From Brachycybe producta (taxonomy: Eukaryota > Arthropoda > Diplopoda > Playtdesmida > Andrognathidae), in the NCBI GenBank assembly GCA_036925085.1, contig JAUPFP010000025.1, positions 2,709,733 through 2,773,732 of the forward strand: a stretch of 64,000 bases of DNA, in the 5' to 3' direction. The translations under genes were made by a program, and so were the position numbers. The notes beneath the pieces are model-generated. The model ran no database searches. It had not been told where the DNA came from and saw only the letters and a program-made list of their open reading frames with translations. This document shows positions 42,150 to 53,080 of this stretch, in pieces (the first letter of the stretch is position 1; every line of letters begins with the position of its first letter).

Positions 42150-42313
42150 GAGGAATCACACACGCTGAAAAACAACCAGAAAATAGAATTGGAAATATTA
42201 ATTTTTTTACAGTTCTTTCCACTGAAAGATAGATGGTTCTTCTGGTAAATACATTACAAAGTAAAATTCATTGGGTCCAGTGGGATTTTTTTTTCAGCAT
42301 GTGTGATTCTTCC
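42150..42313. mobile_element. Possible MITE with AATCACACACGCTGAAAA ends
   Basis: GAATCACACACGCTGAAAAA at the left pairs with TTTTTTCAGCATGTGTGATT at the right. Non-coding. The target duplication is unclear. Confidence 0.55.
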
Positions 42314-42654
42314 CTTATTTCTTTTCTTTATTTCTATATTTATTTTCTGTTTTTTTTTTCTGCATATTGAATCTTGGCATTAAGAACAGCCAACAATTTA
42401 CAATCTAGTAATCAGACTACTATCTAAAATCTAGCCTTGTCTAGACTAGAATTCTAGTCTCAAGCAAGAGGTACTTTGACAGAAATAGAAACAGATTTCT
42501 AATTAAAAGCTAAAGTCAGAAATTAATTAACAAAACACTTAAATATTGATCGTAATTTTTTTTTAAGTACAATAAAACTGATTCAAGATCATTAAGTCTC
42601 TATACTGTAACTGGAGATTTTGTTTAAAATGTTTTGAATTACATTTTCAATTAA
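42314..42654. other. AT-rich spacer, no gene seen
   Basis: Short pieces such as CTAGCCTTGTCTAGACTAG recall the AGCTAAA-type repeats, but nothing is supported. Confidence 0.3.
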
Positions 42655-42657
42655 TTA

Positions 42658-42833
42658 GGCCTTGTTTCCACTGAGGTGAAAATTTGAACTTTTCGAAAAT
42701 TTCAACTGGTGAAAAATAGAAGAAACGTGGCTCTCACCCATTCACTATCATAGACGGGACCATGTTTTTTTCTGTTTTTCACCGGTTAAAATTTTCAAAA
42801 AGTTGCAATTTTCACCCAAATGGAAACATGGCC
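42658..42833. mobile_element. PIF/Harbinger-like MITE, family Y
   Basis: GGCCTTGTTTCCACTGAGG at the left and CCAAATGGAAACATGGCC at the right, with TTA directly on both sides, the 3-bp duplication usual for PIF/Harbinger. GAAAATTTCAACTGGTGAAA is matched by its complement. Another copy is at 47706-47858, and a fragment lies near 41440-41500. Confidence 0.75.
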
Positions 42834-42839
42834 TTACCA

Positions 42840-43480
42840 TGTTTTTGGAAATATAAAACTTAAGATGGTTCAGGAACAACAGATTTTCAAACTTCAATTA
42901 TTCTGTTTTTTTTAGACGAGCAAAATTGAGAGAAAAACTAGAAAGTGTTTTTAGAAACTAGAAGGTTAGCTAATGTCTACTTAAAGTTGGGTTATTTTTC
43001 AAACTTACATAAACAAGCTTATTTTGAAAGATATCAAACATGAAAATAATACTTAAGTGATTGAGCTACCCTTCTAGTTTGCAAAACACATTCAAGTTTC
43101 TCTTCATTTTGCACATAAAAGACAAAATTAATCACAGTTTCAGTATATCATTTACATTTTAAAATCACATTAAGATAATTCAATGAAGATTTTCAAACTC
43201 TATTCTGTATTTCAGAATTGCAACAACACTTAACGAGTAATTTAAAGTGTTTTTTTTTTAAACTAGAACGGTAGCTAAATCACTTAATAGTATTTTCATC
43301 TTCATATGTTTTAAAATAAACTTTTCATAAAGACAAAAAAAAGTTTCGTCGCTCTGGTCTACATTTCTAGTCTGTAAAATGCAATCAAGTTTGTTCTGCA
43401 GTTTGTGTCTGAAAGAAAGAATAATCAAGAGTTTTAGAGACGATTAAAACCACCTTAATAAAATAATTACCAATCAATTA
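42840..43480. repeat. Palindromic family H cluster
   Basis: Repeated arms: GTGTTTTTAGAAACTAGAAG, TTGAAAGATATCAAACATG and the complement CCCTTCTAGTTTGCAAAACA. Two to three partially overlapping palindromes. The same module recurs near 870, 2900, 22700, 35980, 45900, 48050, 49980 and 55010. Confidence 0.65.
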
Positions 43481-43562
43481 TTTGATTGTTAATTAGAATG
43501 TTTTTTAAAAAAATATGTATTATATTTGATACATTAAATTATAATCGTAAAAATTTCATTAA

Positions 43563-43608
<46 letters not shown>

Positions 43609-43638
43609 TTAGCCAGGTCTGTGTGTGTGTGTGTGATC
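43563..43638. repeat. AT and GT dinucleotide microsatellites
   Basis: An (AT)n run at 43566-43604 and a (GT)n run at 43619-43635, which form the outer edge of the adjoining family R repeat. A similar AT/AC edge occurs at 59080-59130. Confidence 0.9.
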
Positions 43639-44077
43639 TAACGCTGTACAAATGTCTCAAGGTCAACTATATATTGCATTCTCCCAATCCAAGAACCCCA
43701 TTGATATTAAATTGGAGAGGGGAAAAGGTTGGAAAGTGTAGAAGGGGGGAGAGAAACGGGGAGGGGGAAAAAGTTGGAGAGGGTGACTGAAATTGAACTG
43801 AAAGGAGTAAAAAAGGAACAAACGACGCGCATGCGCACACCAGAGAAAATGAAAAACGCATTTTCTCTTTCAAATATAAAAAGGGGAGGAGATAATAGTA
43901 GCAAAATTAAACTAGAATTTATCACAGGCAATTGTGCCCAGCATTAGAATTTCTTTTGCTCCGTCCTTTTATGAACGTCATCAATTTCTAATTGGTTTGT
44001 TACTTGGTCTGACGTCGTAAGAGGGCGGAGGAAAAAGAAATTCTAATGCAGGGCACAATTGACTGTGAATTTTGCTC
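43605..44077. mobile_element. Partial family R composite with a family C MITE
   Basis: It contains GCCAGGTCTGTGTGTG, GCGCATGCGCACACCAGAG and GGGGAGGAGATAATAGTAGC, then family C, then GAATTTTGCTC, where the homology stops. The expected GACGGGTTACCCCAC terminus is missing. Confidence 0.7.
43924..44065. mobile_element. Family C hAT-type MITE
   Basis: ACAGGCAATTGTGCCCAGC ... GCACAATTGACTGT. It carries the CATTAGAATTTCTTTTGC arm and a short core with a GACGTCG site. Confidence 0.85.
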
Positions 44078-44551
44078 ATCATGATTCATATTTTCAATTA
44101 ACATTTTTTAAAACAAAAACAAAAATCAATTTGAAATAAAGAAGAAGAAAAATAAATAAAAAAAGAAAGAAAAAAAATGACAGAAAATCAATAATTGAGT
44201 AAAAACTTCGAAATTGATTTCCGATTCTAATTTTTTTTTTCTTGCTTATTGTTCAGAATTTTCTTTGTGATGTCTGTCTGTCTCTCTGTTCAATATTTTC
44301 TCCATTCCATTTGCAAATGTAATAAAAAAATAACCCGTTTAATTTTTGTTGACAGAACAAAAATGATAAATGTGCTGCTTCTATTGAGTTATCACAGAGT
44401 TTATTATAATGTAGTTTGAAGTTGAACGTGGTTAGTTAAGCCTATCGATCAATTGACAATCCTTTATTTTTTAAATTAGTTGTCACTTTTTTTTTTCTTT
44501 CTTCAAATTCTACTTACAGACACACAATAATATAACACAAAATAAACAACA
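44078..44551. other. AT-rich spacer, no gene seen
   Basis: Mostly poly-A/T with GAAGAAGAAAAA and TCTGTCTGTCTCTCTG runs. Confidence 0.35.
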
Positions 44552-44627
44552 TTAAGGTGGCTTTTACTGATATTTATGTTGCTTGTTTTTGTTCCGCCCT
44601 CCCCTTTCCCCCCCCCCCTCCGGACGG

Positions 44628-44835
44628 ACAGGCAATTAGAAAACGGGATGAACAGAAGTTGGCTCCGCCCTTTTTATGACGACCGGCAACTTCTAATTGG
44701 TTTGTTGTGTGGTTCGACGTTGAAATGGACGGAGAGCATGTGACGTCAGACTACATAACCAACCAATTAGAAGTTGCCGTTCGTCATAAAAAGGGCGGAG
44801 CCAACTTTTGTTCATTCCGCTTTCTAATTGCCTGT
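44628..44835. mobile_element. Family A MITE with TCCGGACGG target duplication
   Basis: ACAGGCAATTAG ... CTAATTGCCTGT, with TCCGGACGG on both sides. Complete core. Confidence 0.9.
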
Positions 44836-44863
44836 TCCGGACGGTGCCACTCCAGTGGCTAAT

Positions 44864-45794
44864 GGTCCTGACACACAGCGCACCTCGGAAACTTTTATGT
44901 TGAACTCCATTGAGTATGCGCTCGTAAAATGCAAGTAAAAATACGTAAAAATAATTTTAAAAAACCACAATTAAACCACAGTGAAGCCAACACATTGGTG
45001 CACGTGCTGAATTTTTTCAGGTTTTTTAAAATTATTTTTAGGCATTTTTACGAGCATTTCAATGGGATGTTTTTTTGCTTACAAGCGCGTACTCAATGGA
45101 GTTTAACATTAGAGTTAGAAATTCGCGATTTCGAAATATTTTTTTTAAAAAAATAGGAGGACACTTTCCAACAGATCACTAGATTAGCATATATTTAAGG
45201 TGCACATTTCACTTTGAAAACTTAACATTGGACAACTTTAAATATGAAAAATAAACATATTGCCCCGACTGTGTATTTTAAAAATTAACATTTCTTCTTT
45301 AACATCGGGTCTATGGGTTCAATAGAAAAACGATGCTAGCGCTCTTTGTGGAGATTTTTCAAAGTAACTTTGCGTTATAGCCTCTTAACTTTAAACTCAA
45401 TTTTCCTAAAGAGTGTTTTTTTTTAATTGTGCCACTCTTCCAGTCGAGGCGCGACATGACCGGGCTGAGACAGGGCTGGAACAACGGCCACGCTCCGGCC
45501 CTGCCACGGTTCGGTCGTCTTTGACAAACTTGATCGGGCCGTGCTTACTTAAAGAGGTTCCATTTGTTAATAATTAATTAAACTCCTCCCCTTTCTCTAA
45601 TCTGCAATCCGAGAGTGGATCGTGACTGGGAAAAAAGAACATATTATGACAATATCCACCCGGGCCCAGTGGCAGGGCCAAGACACTGTCCTGTAACGGC
45701 ACGCTGTTGTGTGAACAGGCGCATTGAATTTAATAGTGCAGTTTCTACACTGAATGACGGCCGCCTTTCCGGCCCAGTCATGTGTGTCAGGACC
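44864..45794. mobile_element. Transposon with GGTCCTGACACAC ends
   Basis: GGTCCTGACACAC at 44864 is exactly complemented by GTGTGTCAGGACC ending at 45794. TAAT/ATAAT flanks suggest a 4-5-bp duplication. Its left part (GAACTCCATTGAGTATGCGC, CCACAGTGAAGCCAACACA) is a dispersed repeat also at 51420-51850 and 57950-58500. Its right part contains an inner GCAGGGCC palindrome. No transposase is seen; the 74-aa frame at 45615-45839 has no domain. Confidence 0.65.
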
Positions 45795-45980
45795 ATAATG
45801 CTATGCTCCATAGACATGTTTTTGTTAAATCTGGTTTAAAAAAAAACGTCAAGCGAACGTTTTTTTTTTTAGAAACAACATTCTGAAGAAAAAAACTCAA
45901 ATTGTTTTCAAAACTAGAATGGTAAAATATTATGTTAGAAGTTTTTTCATGGCAATATCTTAAAACGCCGACGAAATCGA

Positions 45981-46365
45981 CCACTAAAAGGTGGTCTTTG
46001 TGTCAAATATCTAAAAAATGTTTGGTGTGAGTTTGCCATTCTCTGTAAACCACCCTGTCAACCCTGGTCAGCATATATAAAACGCTATTGCAGTTCTGTA
46101 ACAACAATATAATGTTATACACGTATAGAAGACAATAAAAAGCGCGATAAAAATCGATGAACAACAACAACCGCAATTAAAAGTGAACCACATTTATTCG
46201 AGTAGACAGTTAATTGTGTGTGTGGTATCCAACACTTTTCAATCATTAAGGATATCGAACAAGACAGCAAGAGATCACTCACAATTAGATTAAGTATATA
46301 TTAAGAGAAAACCTAAAGAACAAACTCAAGAAAGAAACTTGGCACTTGAACTTAAAATTGGAACC

Positions 46366-46395
<30 letters not shown>
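45981..46395. other. Spacer with ATT run
   Basis: No gene. A TTATTATTA run at 46368-46396 borders the next element. Confidence 0.4.
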
Positions 46396-46396
<1 letters not shown>

Positions 46397-46436
46397 CTAG
46401 TGGGGTAACCCGTCATAAATGACGGGAGCAAAATTC

Positions 46437-46579
46437 ACAGGCAATTGTGCCCAGCATTAGAATTTCTTTTGATCCGCCCCTTTTATGAACGTCGTCAATT
46501 TCTATTTGGTTTGTTACTTGGTCTGACGTCATCAAAGGGCGGAGGAAAAGAAATTCTAATGCTGGGCACAGTTGCCTGT
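46437..46579. mobile_element. Family C MITE (left copy in R)
   Basis: ACAGGCAATTGTGCCCAGC ... GCTGGGCACAGTTGCCTGT. Full arms. Confidence 0.85.
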
Positions 46580-46950
46580 GATAAATCCTAGTTTAATTTT
46601 GCTACTATTATCTTCTCTCCTTTTTTATATTTGAAAGAGAAAATGAGCTTTTCATTTTCTCTGGTGTGCGCATGCGCGTCGTTGGTTCCTTTTTTACTCT
46701 TTCATTTCAATTTCAGTTTCCTCCTCCCCCTCCCCCTCCACGTTTCTCTCCCCCTTCTACATTTTCCAACCTTTTCCCCCCTCTCCAATTTAATAGCATG
46801 GGGTTCTTGGATGAGGAGAGCGCAGTAATCTTGACCTTGAGAAAAAAAAGGGGTTCATTTATTCATTTAATTTATTTATTTATTCATTTTCTCTTTTAAA
46901 TATAATAAAGGGGAGGGGACAATAGTAGCAGAATTAAACTAGAATTTATC

Positions 46951-47079
46951 ACGGGCAATTGTGCCCAGCATTAGAATTTCTTTTGATCCGCCCTTTTATG
47001 AACGTCATCAATTTCTAATTGGTTTGTTACTTGGTCTGACGTCATAAACGGGCGGAGGAAAAGAAATTCTATTGCCTGT
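46951..47079. mobile_element. Family C MITE (right copy in R), right arm shortened
   Basis: It starts ACGGGCAATTGTGCCCAGC and ends GAAATTCTATTGCCTGT. The ATGCTGGGCACA part of the right arm is deleted. Confidence 0.82.
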
Positions 47080-47120
47080 GAATTTGGCTCCCATCATTTA
47101 TGACGGGTTACCCCACTAGT

Positions 47121-47550
47121 ACAAAAATAATAACATTACATAGAAAGGAACACCCCTCCTAAATAATAGAAACAGTCCCCCTTTCGAATGCTACAACCGA
47201 AAAAAGAAAGAATCTCTATTCTTTTTTAAAAAATTACGTTTTTAAAAAATCGAAATTTTATATATGAAATCGCTCTATAATTTCAATTTGTTTCAAGTTT
47301 CATCGTCAGAATGTGTACATCATGTTCGACCCACAAAAAATTATGATCAAAAACTCAAAATTTGTTTCTAAGAAATTCATAAAAAAATAACCCCTGGGTA
47401 AAATTGCCAGGAATGTCATATTGACCCACTGAATCAAATAAAATATACTGCATGTCTTTATCTCATTCCGTTCTTGAGTTGTTCGACCCACAAACCCTGT
47501 GTTATGGACATATGGACACACAGACATACTTTTTATCCCTTTTTTTGCAG
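47121..47550. other. AT-rich spacer, no gene seen
   Basis: The GTTCGACCCACAAA motif occurs twice (about 47318 and 47479). No supported gene. Confidence 0.35.
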
Positions 47551-47664
47551 TGGAGCCCATCCTAGGGTGGTTTATTTTTTTAATTAATTTAAATTTAAGA
47601 AGAAGCATACAAATAATTTTTTTTAATTTTAAATTAAAAGATAAACCGTCCTAGGACGGGCTCC
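47551..47664. mobile_element. Short hairpin MITE with GGAGCCC ends
   Basis: GTGGAGCCCATCCTAGGGTG is complemented by CGTCCTAGGACGGGCTCCAA. AT-rich inner arms continue the pairing. 114 bp. Confidence 0.7.
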
Positions 47665-47705
47665 AACACGAAAAATACAGCTCTAGGGTTTCATTTTGAT
47701 CTTTA

Positions 47706-47858
47706 GTCCTTGTTTCCATTGGGATGAAAATATAAACTTTTTGAAAATGTCAACTGGTGAAAATTAGAAGAAACTTGGCCTTTACCTATGACAGGGAATG
47801 GGCCACGTTTGTTCAATTTTTCACCAGTTGAAATTTTCGCCTCAGTGGAAACAAGGCC
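47706..47858. mobile_element. PIF/Harbinger-like MITE, family Y
   Basis: GTCCTTGTTTCCATTGGGAT ... CAGTGGAAACAAGGCC with TTA on the left and ATA on the right. Matches the copy at 42658. Confidence 0.7.
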
Positions 47859-47869
47859 ATAAGAGGAAA

Positions 47870-48680
47870 TTAAAATATTGAGTCATTTTGGGTATTTTTT
47901 ATTTTGATATCTTTAATAAAATAAACTTTTTATGAGAATTTCAAAATTTTTTATTTCCGTTTTTCATTTTAAGATGGTTTATAAACAGAGAGCTTAATTT
48001 TCGTACTGTTGATTATTTATGTTTTTCAGGAGCAAAATAAAGAGAAACTAGAAAGTGTTTTAGATACTAGAAGGGGTATAGCTTAATCACTTTATTTTCA
48101 TGTTGATATTTTTCAAAATACACGTTTTATAGAGAAGAATTTTAAGAAAATATCGACTTCTTAAAGTTGGGTCATTTTTAAACTTAAATAAAAAGCTTAT
48201 TTTGAAATATAATCAACATCAAAATACACCGTTAAGTAATTTAGCTAAGCTTCTAAAACAAAGCTAGAACAAGCTAAAACAAAGCTAGCAAAGTTTCTAG
48301 AACACTTTTCAAGTTTCTTTTCAATTTTTTCAAGTTGAATTTTTAGAACTTTTCAGAAAATTACAGTGTTTTTAGAAAGTTAAAGAATGACAATTTAGTC
48401 AATTTTTATTTTATTTTTTTTTAAAAATAAACTTTTTATGACAGTTTCAAAATTTTCTATTTTCGTTATTCTTTTTAAGATGATTTTCAAACTCACAGAA
48501 ATATCCTATTTTGAAAGATATCAACATGTGAAATACCTTTAAGTGATTTAGCTACCCTTCTAGTTTCTAAAACACTTAAGTTTTTCTTCATTTTGCATCT
48601 AAAAAAATAGAATAATCAAAAAGTTTGAAGGGCATTTTAAAATCACCTTCAAAATTGGACCCCCCAAAAAAAGCGACGAA
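47870..48680. repeat. Palindromic family H cluster
   Basis: Several overlapping modules with GAAAGTGTTTTAGATACTAG, AGTTGGGTCATTTTTAAACT and the complement GCTACCCTTCTAGTTTCTAA. Long arm pairs give at least two foldbacks. Confidence 0.65.
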
Positions 48681-49160
48681 AATCATTTTATAATGTTAAA
48701 ATTCATAATTTTCATTTGAGAAGTTTGAAAATTCCTGTAGGAGAACAACAATTGCATCAATAATGATGATCATCTTGACGTCAAAGTCGCTGCTATAGCA
48801 ATATTTCTGCAGGGATTTCCAAACTCAAATATTGATAAATGCTTAACATTCTATAGAGGCAAAAAAAAAATACATTTTTAACATGATGTTCCATTTATAT
48901 CACAAAGAAGACATTTTCATCAATTGAGCCTTTTTTCTTTTATGAGGGGAAAAAACAGTAATGTTTTCTATTCTAGATGCAAAAAATGTGCAGAAAATAA
49001 AGCGACTTCGTTGTAAACTTTTATGCTTTTGTGAGCACTAATAATACTATTATAACTCCTATAGATTTTCATCTATAACATTAGGAGATAATATGATCCT
49101 ATGTACAGAGTGCACACAAAAGGTGTACACACTTCCAAATTTAAAAACTAAAAAATTGCA
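48681..49160. other. AT-rich spacer, no gene seen
   Basis: No recognisable repeat or gene. Confidence 0.35.
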
Positions 49161-49710
49161 CACCTACCATCAGTCAACAGATAACTAAGATAACAGACTA
49201 GAACAGAACAACGAACCGAACACCGTTCGCAAACAGTTTGGACGGTTTTTAAGAACATTCTCTGTAACAAATTTCGTTCGGCCCCGTGATCCATCAGTTG
49301 TCGGGTTTTTGTCTGTGCCATCAAGAGATGTTGTTGTAACACCCAATATTGCCGGAGCCCCTGAGAATGCTAGCCTGGGGAGTGCATGACTCTCTGCCAT
49401 CCTCCCTCTCTTTGTGTACGAACTTGTTTCGGAATGCAGAGGGGATATCCCTTGGGACGCGGTCGCTTGGACCTGGTTACACCTCGTAAGTTTACACAGC
49501 TTCAAGCACCGTGCACCGCTTTGTTCTTCGACCATTCGCTTTCTCAAACTTGTTCACGTTTTTTTCTTCTTCTGGGAACATGTTCGCAAACATGTTCTGT
49601 TCATGTTTTGACACTCTGGCCACGGCGACCAGAATAACGACTTGTTCTTTTGGAAATGAGAGCGAACATGGTCTGTTTAGTGTTCTGTTCTAGTCTGGAC
49701 CAACCCTAAG
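49161..49710. repeat. Family Q repeat (GAACATGTTC-rich) interrupted by an LTR fragment
   Basis: AGACTAGAACAGAACAACGA at the left is complemented by GTTCTGTTCTAGTCTGGAC at the right. GGGAACATGTTCGCAAACAT is inside. Another copy lies at 54720-54860. An LTR-like fragment fills 49335-49510. Confidence 0.6.
49335..49510 (+). repeat. Diverged LTR fragment related to the 10-kb retrotransposon
   Basis: In the + direction it starts TGTAACACCC like the LTR and shares TAGCCTGGGG, CCTCCCTC and, most clearly, CTTGGACCTGGTTACACCTC (20 bases identical) in the same order. It ends before the TATA region. No partner LTR or internal sequence lies nearby, so it is an old solo or truncated LTR of a sister family. 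Confidence 0.8.
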
Positions 49711-49970
49711 GGTTAGGTTTATACTCTAACTAAGAACGTGAATTTATTACTCATGAGGTCATAATATCAGTGCTGACCGCAAAAGGAGCAGCACTTGATA
49801 AAATTATCACTGAGTTGCACTTCCTGGTAATAAAGACAATGTGAAGAGAGCAGAAAAAAATTATGATATATAGTTTTTAAAATTCTAGGAACAGTATATG
49901 TTAAAGTGACTTTAAAGTGTAAATGTCTCGCGATATTCTGTCTTGCAGGTGCCAAACGAAGACAGACATG
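49711..49970. other. Spacer, no gene seen
   Basis: AT-rich with no recognisable repeat. Confidence 0.3.
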
Positions 49971-50215
49971 AACATGTTTTAGAAACTAGAAGGGTATCTC
50001 AGTCCCTTAAGAGTATTTTTATGCTGATATCTTTCAAAATAAGTTTTCTATGCAAGTTTGAAAATGAGTCAACTTTAAGCAGACTACATTTTTAAATTTT
50101 CGTTTAGAAAAAGCTTATTTTAGAAAGATAACCAACACGAAAATACCCCATAAGTGATTAAATTACTCTTCTAGTTACTAAAACACTTTCTAGATTCTCT
50201 TCATTTTGCTATTGA
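49971..50215. repeat. Family H palindrome
   Basis: TGTTTTAGAAACTAGAAGGG at the left pairs with CTCTTCTAGTTACTAAAACA at the right, and TGATATCTTTCAAAATAAG with its near complement. Confidence 0.65.
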
Positions 50216-50517
50216 AAGACAAAAATCGGAAAAATCAAGTTGTTCATAAACCTTCTTAAATTGGGGCATATACAATTTTCTGTTGGTTTGTTTGATGCGT
50301 TTGGGATTTTGGTTCATTTTGTAAAACATTCTATAAAGTCTTGCAAAATGTATAGATCTTTTTGTGTTCACCCTGTATATGTGGCTATGAATGATGAGGT
50401 CTTCGAAGACCGTCGAGTAGTAGTTAGTTTGACAACACCAGACGCTTTTAGATTATTTTAATATTAAGTCCAAATGTTCGCACGGATAAATATTACATAC
50501 AGTATTACAGTATATTA
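50216..50517. other. Spacer with an unremarkable 73-aa frame
   Basis: A frame at 50240-50461 (+) has fairly balanced composition near its end (VYVAMNDEVFEDRRVVVSL), but there is no start context, splice signal or family I recognise. Confidence 0.25.
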
Positions 50518-50691
50518 TGTTACTGTCAATCTGCGGAATCAGGCAATCTGCAAAACAACCAAACTGCTAGTTAATCTGCAAAATTCAATACATTTTAGGT
50601 GTTGAATTTTGCAAAATTCACTAGCAGATTGGTTTTTTGCAGATTGTCTAGGCAGTCTGCAGATTGACTGATTCCGCAGATTGACAGTAAC
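50518..50691. mobile_element. Foldback MITE, family M
   Basis: TTACTGTCAATCTGCGGAAT at the left and ATTCCGCAGATTGACAGTAA at the right are perfect complements over 20 bases. Confidence 0.82.
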
Positions 50692-51419
50692 ATATATATA
50701 TAAAAAAAACTCCTTTTAGAGTTTTATGATAATAACTCAATCTATAGTCTCATCTTAATAAATGTTTTCATCTTTGTACTCATATTAAAATAAAATGTGC
50801 AAACGTTAGAAAAAATCTCTTAAAAGCTGTTTTCTAGTCAATTCAGCACATATTTTTTGTATCAAAACCTTTCAAAGTTGAAAGTTTTTTTTCTTCTCCA
50901 TTTTGAGCAGAAAAAAAAAAAAAAACATTAAATAATATTTACAATAAGTTACCCGGGTATCTAAAGCCAGAATTACACCGTGGAAACATTGTGTTTGCAG
51001 TGCCGTAGCTAGAGTTTGGGCCGCCCGGGGCGTCCCTTAGTTTGCTGCCCCTTATTTAAGAAAAACACAACACGATACACATGAGTGGCACAACCAGGAT
51101 TCTGACCTGGGAGGGGCCAAACGAATATTATCGATATTCAGTGATTGAAATGGTTTATAAAATTTTATATTAATTATGAAATTGTTAAATAAACCAGTAC
51201 ACGCGGACTTAAAAACATAATTCTGGATTGCAGAATACATTCCGCAAGCACAGCAATAAGAGGCCGATAAAAAATATAATTCCGCCTGGCAGAATAGAAA
51301 CAAAATTGAACTAATTTCAGGTTTTTATTCAACCTATATTTCGTGATGGTGACCAACACAAATTTAAATTAAGAGCCTAGATATAGCGTTTAGTTCAAAT
51401 TTTTTTTCCGAATGTATTC
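50692..51419. other. AT-rich spacer with decayed CAGTGGCG-type elements
   Basis: GCAGTGCCGTAGCTAG at 50998 and CACAACCAGGATTCTGACC at 51090 resemble termini of common animal hAT elements (CAGTGGCGTAGC, CAGTGGCGGAACC). TTCTGGATTGCAGAATAC and ATTCCGCCTGGCAGAAT at 51220-51300 belong to a loose repeat also near 56980. No gene. Confidence 0.4.
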
Positions 51420-51850
51420 GCTGCGATCGTTTTTGATTGGAAAATGTTTTCAAGTCACATAATAATTAATAGAAAAATAATTTCACGTGCTAAGCTTATA
51501 AAAATCAAACATCGTGAAGCCAATAGATTCATGCACGTGCTAGTTAGTATGTTATTGTTCTAAGTCGTTTTAACGAGAGTTCTTCAAATGTTTGTGGGAC
51601 GGTTTTTTAGTCCTAAGGGATTTAACATAGAATTAAAAAATGTAAGATTTTAAATGTTAATTAAAAATAAAAGGACCTTTTCAAAATTTATATAAATCGA
51701 GCAATTAAAGAACAATACTTTTTATTGCATTTTGCGCTTTACTGTATTTTAATTGAGCGACTGTGAGGCGATTTCTTGCAAGTTTAGTTAACACCATATA
51801 GTAACGTTCATTTGTCTCGTTGTCGTCTGCTCCAAACAACAAGATGGAGG
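51420..51850. repeat. Dispersed repeat, family P
   Basis: GTGAAGCCAATAGATTCATG then CACGTGCTAG, and GATTTAACATAGAATTAAAA, match diverged parts of 44870-45130 and 58260-58490. Confidence 0.5.
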
Positions 51851-52180
51851 ACACGTGTATCTAGGCTCTTAAAGCACAAGTGGTGTCGCACAAATACAAC
51901 GATTAACCCATTGAGGTAGCTAACACCCAAAATAGGAAGGAGGAGAAGACTTCAAAAATTAGAATTGCAAATAATATTGAGAAGGCTTATTTTGAGCAAA
52001 AACTACCTAAGGCATAGATTTGCGAATTTTTAGCAAACCTTCAGGTTATTTACCCCACACATACACACAATAAAAATAAGCAGCATAGCACAACACCACC
52101 AGTCCACCACAACCCTCAAGCAATTTTGAGCTGATCTCTTATTCTACACCTTCACCCTCAAAATACAAGAAGAGGAGTGG
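51851..52180. other. Spacer, no gene seen
   Basis: CA-rich patch near 52060. No gene. Confidence 0.3.
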
Positions 52181-52266
52181 TTCACCCCCCCCCCCCACCT
52201 TTTCGGTATTTTTCTCTATGTTTGTTGATAGTTTGCCAAAACATCATCCGATTGAAGAGCAAAAAA

Positions 52267-52267
<1 letters not shown>

Positions 52268-52354
<87 letters not shown>

Positions 52355-52366
52355 GAGAGAGAGAGA

Positions 52367-52405
<39 letters not shown>
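52268..52405. repeat. GA microsatellite
   Basis: Nearly pure (GA)n with three GGAA interruptions, preceded by a C-run at 52187-52196. It creates false Arg/Glu and Leu/Ser frames. Confidence 0.95.
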
Positions 52406-52410
<5 letters not shown>

Positions 52411-52589
52411 GTTAATCCATAACACTCTCCCATCTTTTATTCAAAACCATCTGTCGCAATTGAATCGATTTCTTTTCTCCTCTGTTCTTTTTTTTTTTAG
52501 CTTTCACATCAGAAGGTTAAATTGATTTTAAAATTGTCTCTAAACTGTTGTTTGTGTTTTTAATATTGTCCCCTTCTTTACATTAAAAA

Positions 52590-53080
52590 TACAAACACAC
52601 AGCAGAAACTCTAGCCTCAACCCAGTTTTTTTTTTCATTGCAAAAAGCATAATTCTTTTTATGTTACTCATGACCAGTCCAGTTGTTGTAAAAATTCAAC
52701 TCTTATTTAGTCCAGTCTTGAAAAAAACTTAGCCTTTGTTCAGTTCAATTTTTATCCTATTACGATCGTGCCAAATGTGACTTTCATCACATGTCCCATA
52801 GTTGCCTAGCTGTGTAAACGTCTCGAGTCAATCTCCATCTTAACTTCTGTAGGGTAAAAGGTCACACTTTGCCATCATACGAGTTAGTGCTTCTGGTTAC
52901 CATAAGTCTGTAATTTGCTATAATCTTAGCTATTGCTCTGTTCATCTTTTGTCTAGTTTAGTTACTGTCCAAATTAAATAAGTTTAGTCTTTGTTCAGTT
53001 TAGCTCTTGTGTATTGTAGTCCTTGGCAAATTAAGCCTTAGTTCAGTTCAGCTTAAGTTGTATTTAACTGCAAATTCAGT
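52590..53080. repeat. Degenerate TTTAGCTCTTG-type satellite
   Basis: Units such as TTGTTCAGTTTAGCTCTTGT and TTTAGTCTTTGTTCAG are the complement of the GAGCTAAAC repeats at 11335 and 60110. Confidence 0.6.

Larger units (their letters stand above)
44552..45980. mobile_element. Family G element exploded by two insertions, right end lost
   Basis: TTAAGGTGGCTTTTACTGAT at the left (TTAA at 44552-44555), then GGTGCCACTCCAGTGGCTAAT, which is interrupted at 44628-44835 by family A and at 44864-45794 by another element. Family G interior sequence (ATGCTATGCTCCATAGAC, TCAAGCGAACG, AAACTAGAATGG) then resumes to about 45965. No right TTAA end is found. Confidence 0.7.
46396..47120. mobile_element. Family R: TA-flanked foldback with a family C MITE near each end
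   Basis: Left ACTAGTGGGGTAACCCGTC, right complement ACGGGTTACCCCACTAGT. TA lies just outside GTGGGGTAACCC on both sides, fitting Tc1/mariner-type insertion. Inside each terminal repeat sits one family C MITE (46437-46579 and 46951-47079). The centre carries CT-rich sequence with GCGCATGCGC. The whole behaves like two half-elements joined head to head. Confidence 0.8.

Noticed and set aside
52177-52433. Arg/Glu and Leu/Ser frames on both strands
   Set aside because: GA microsatellite artefact.
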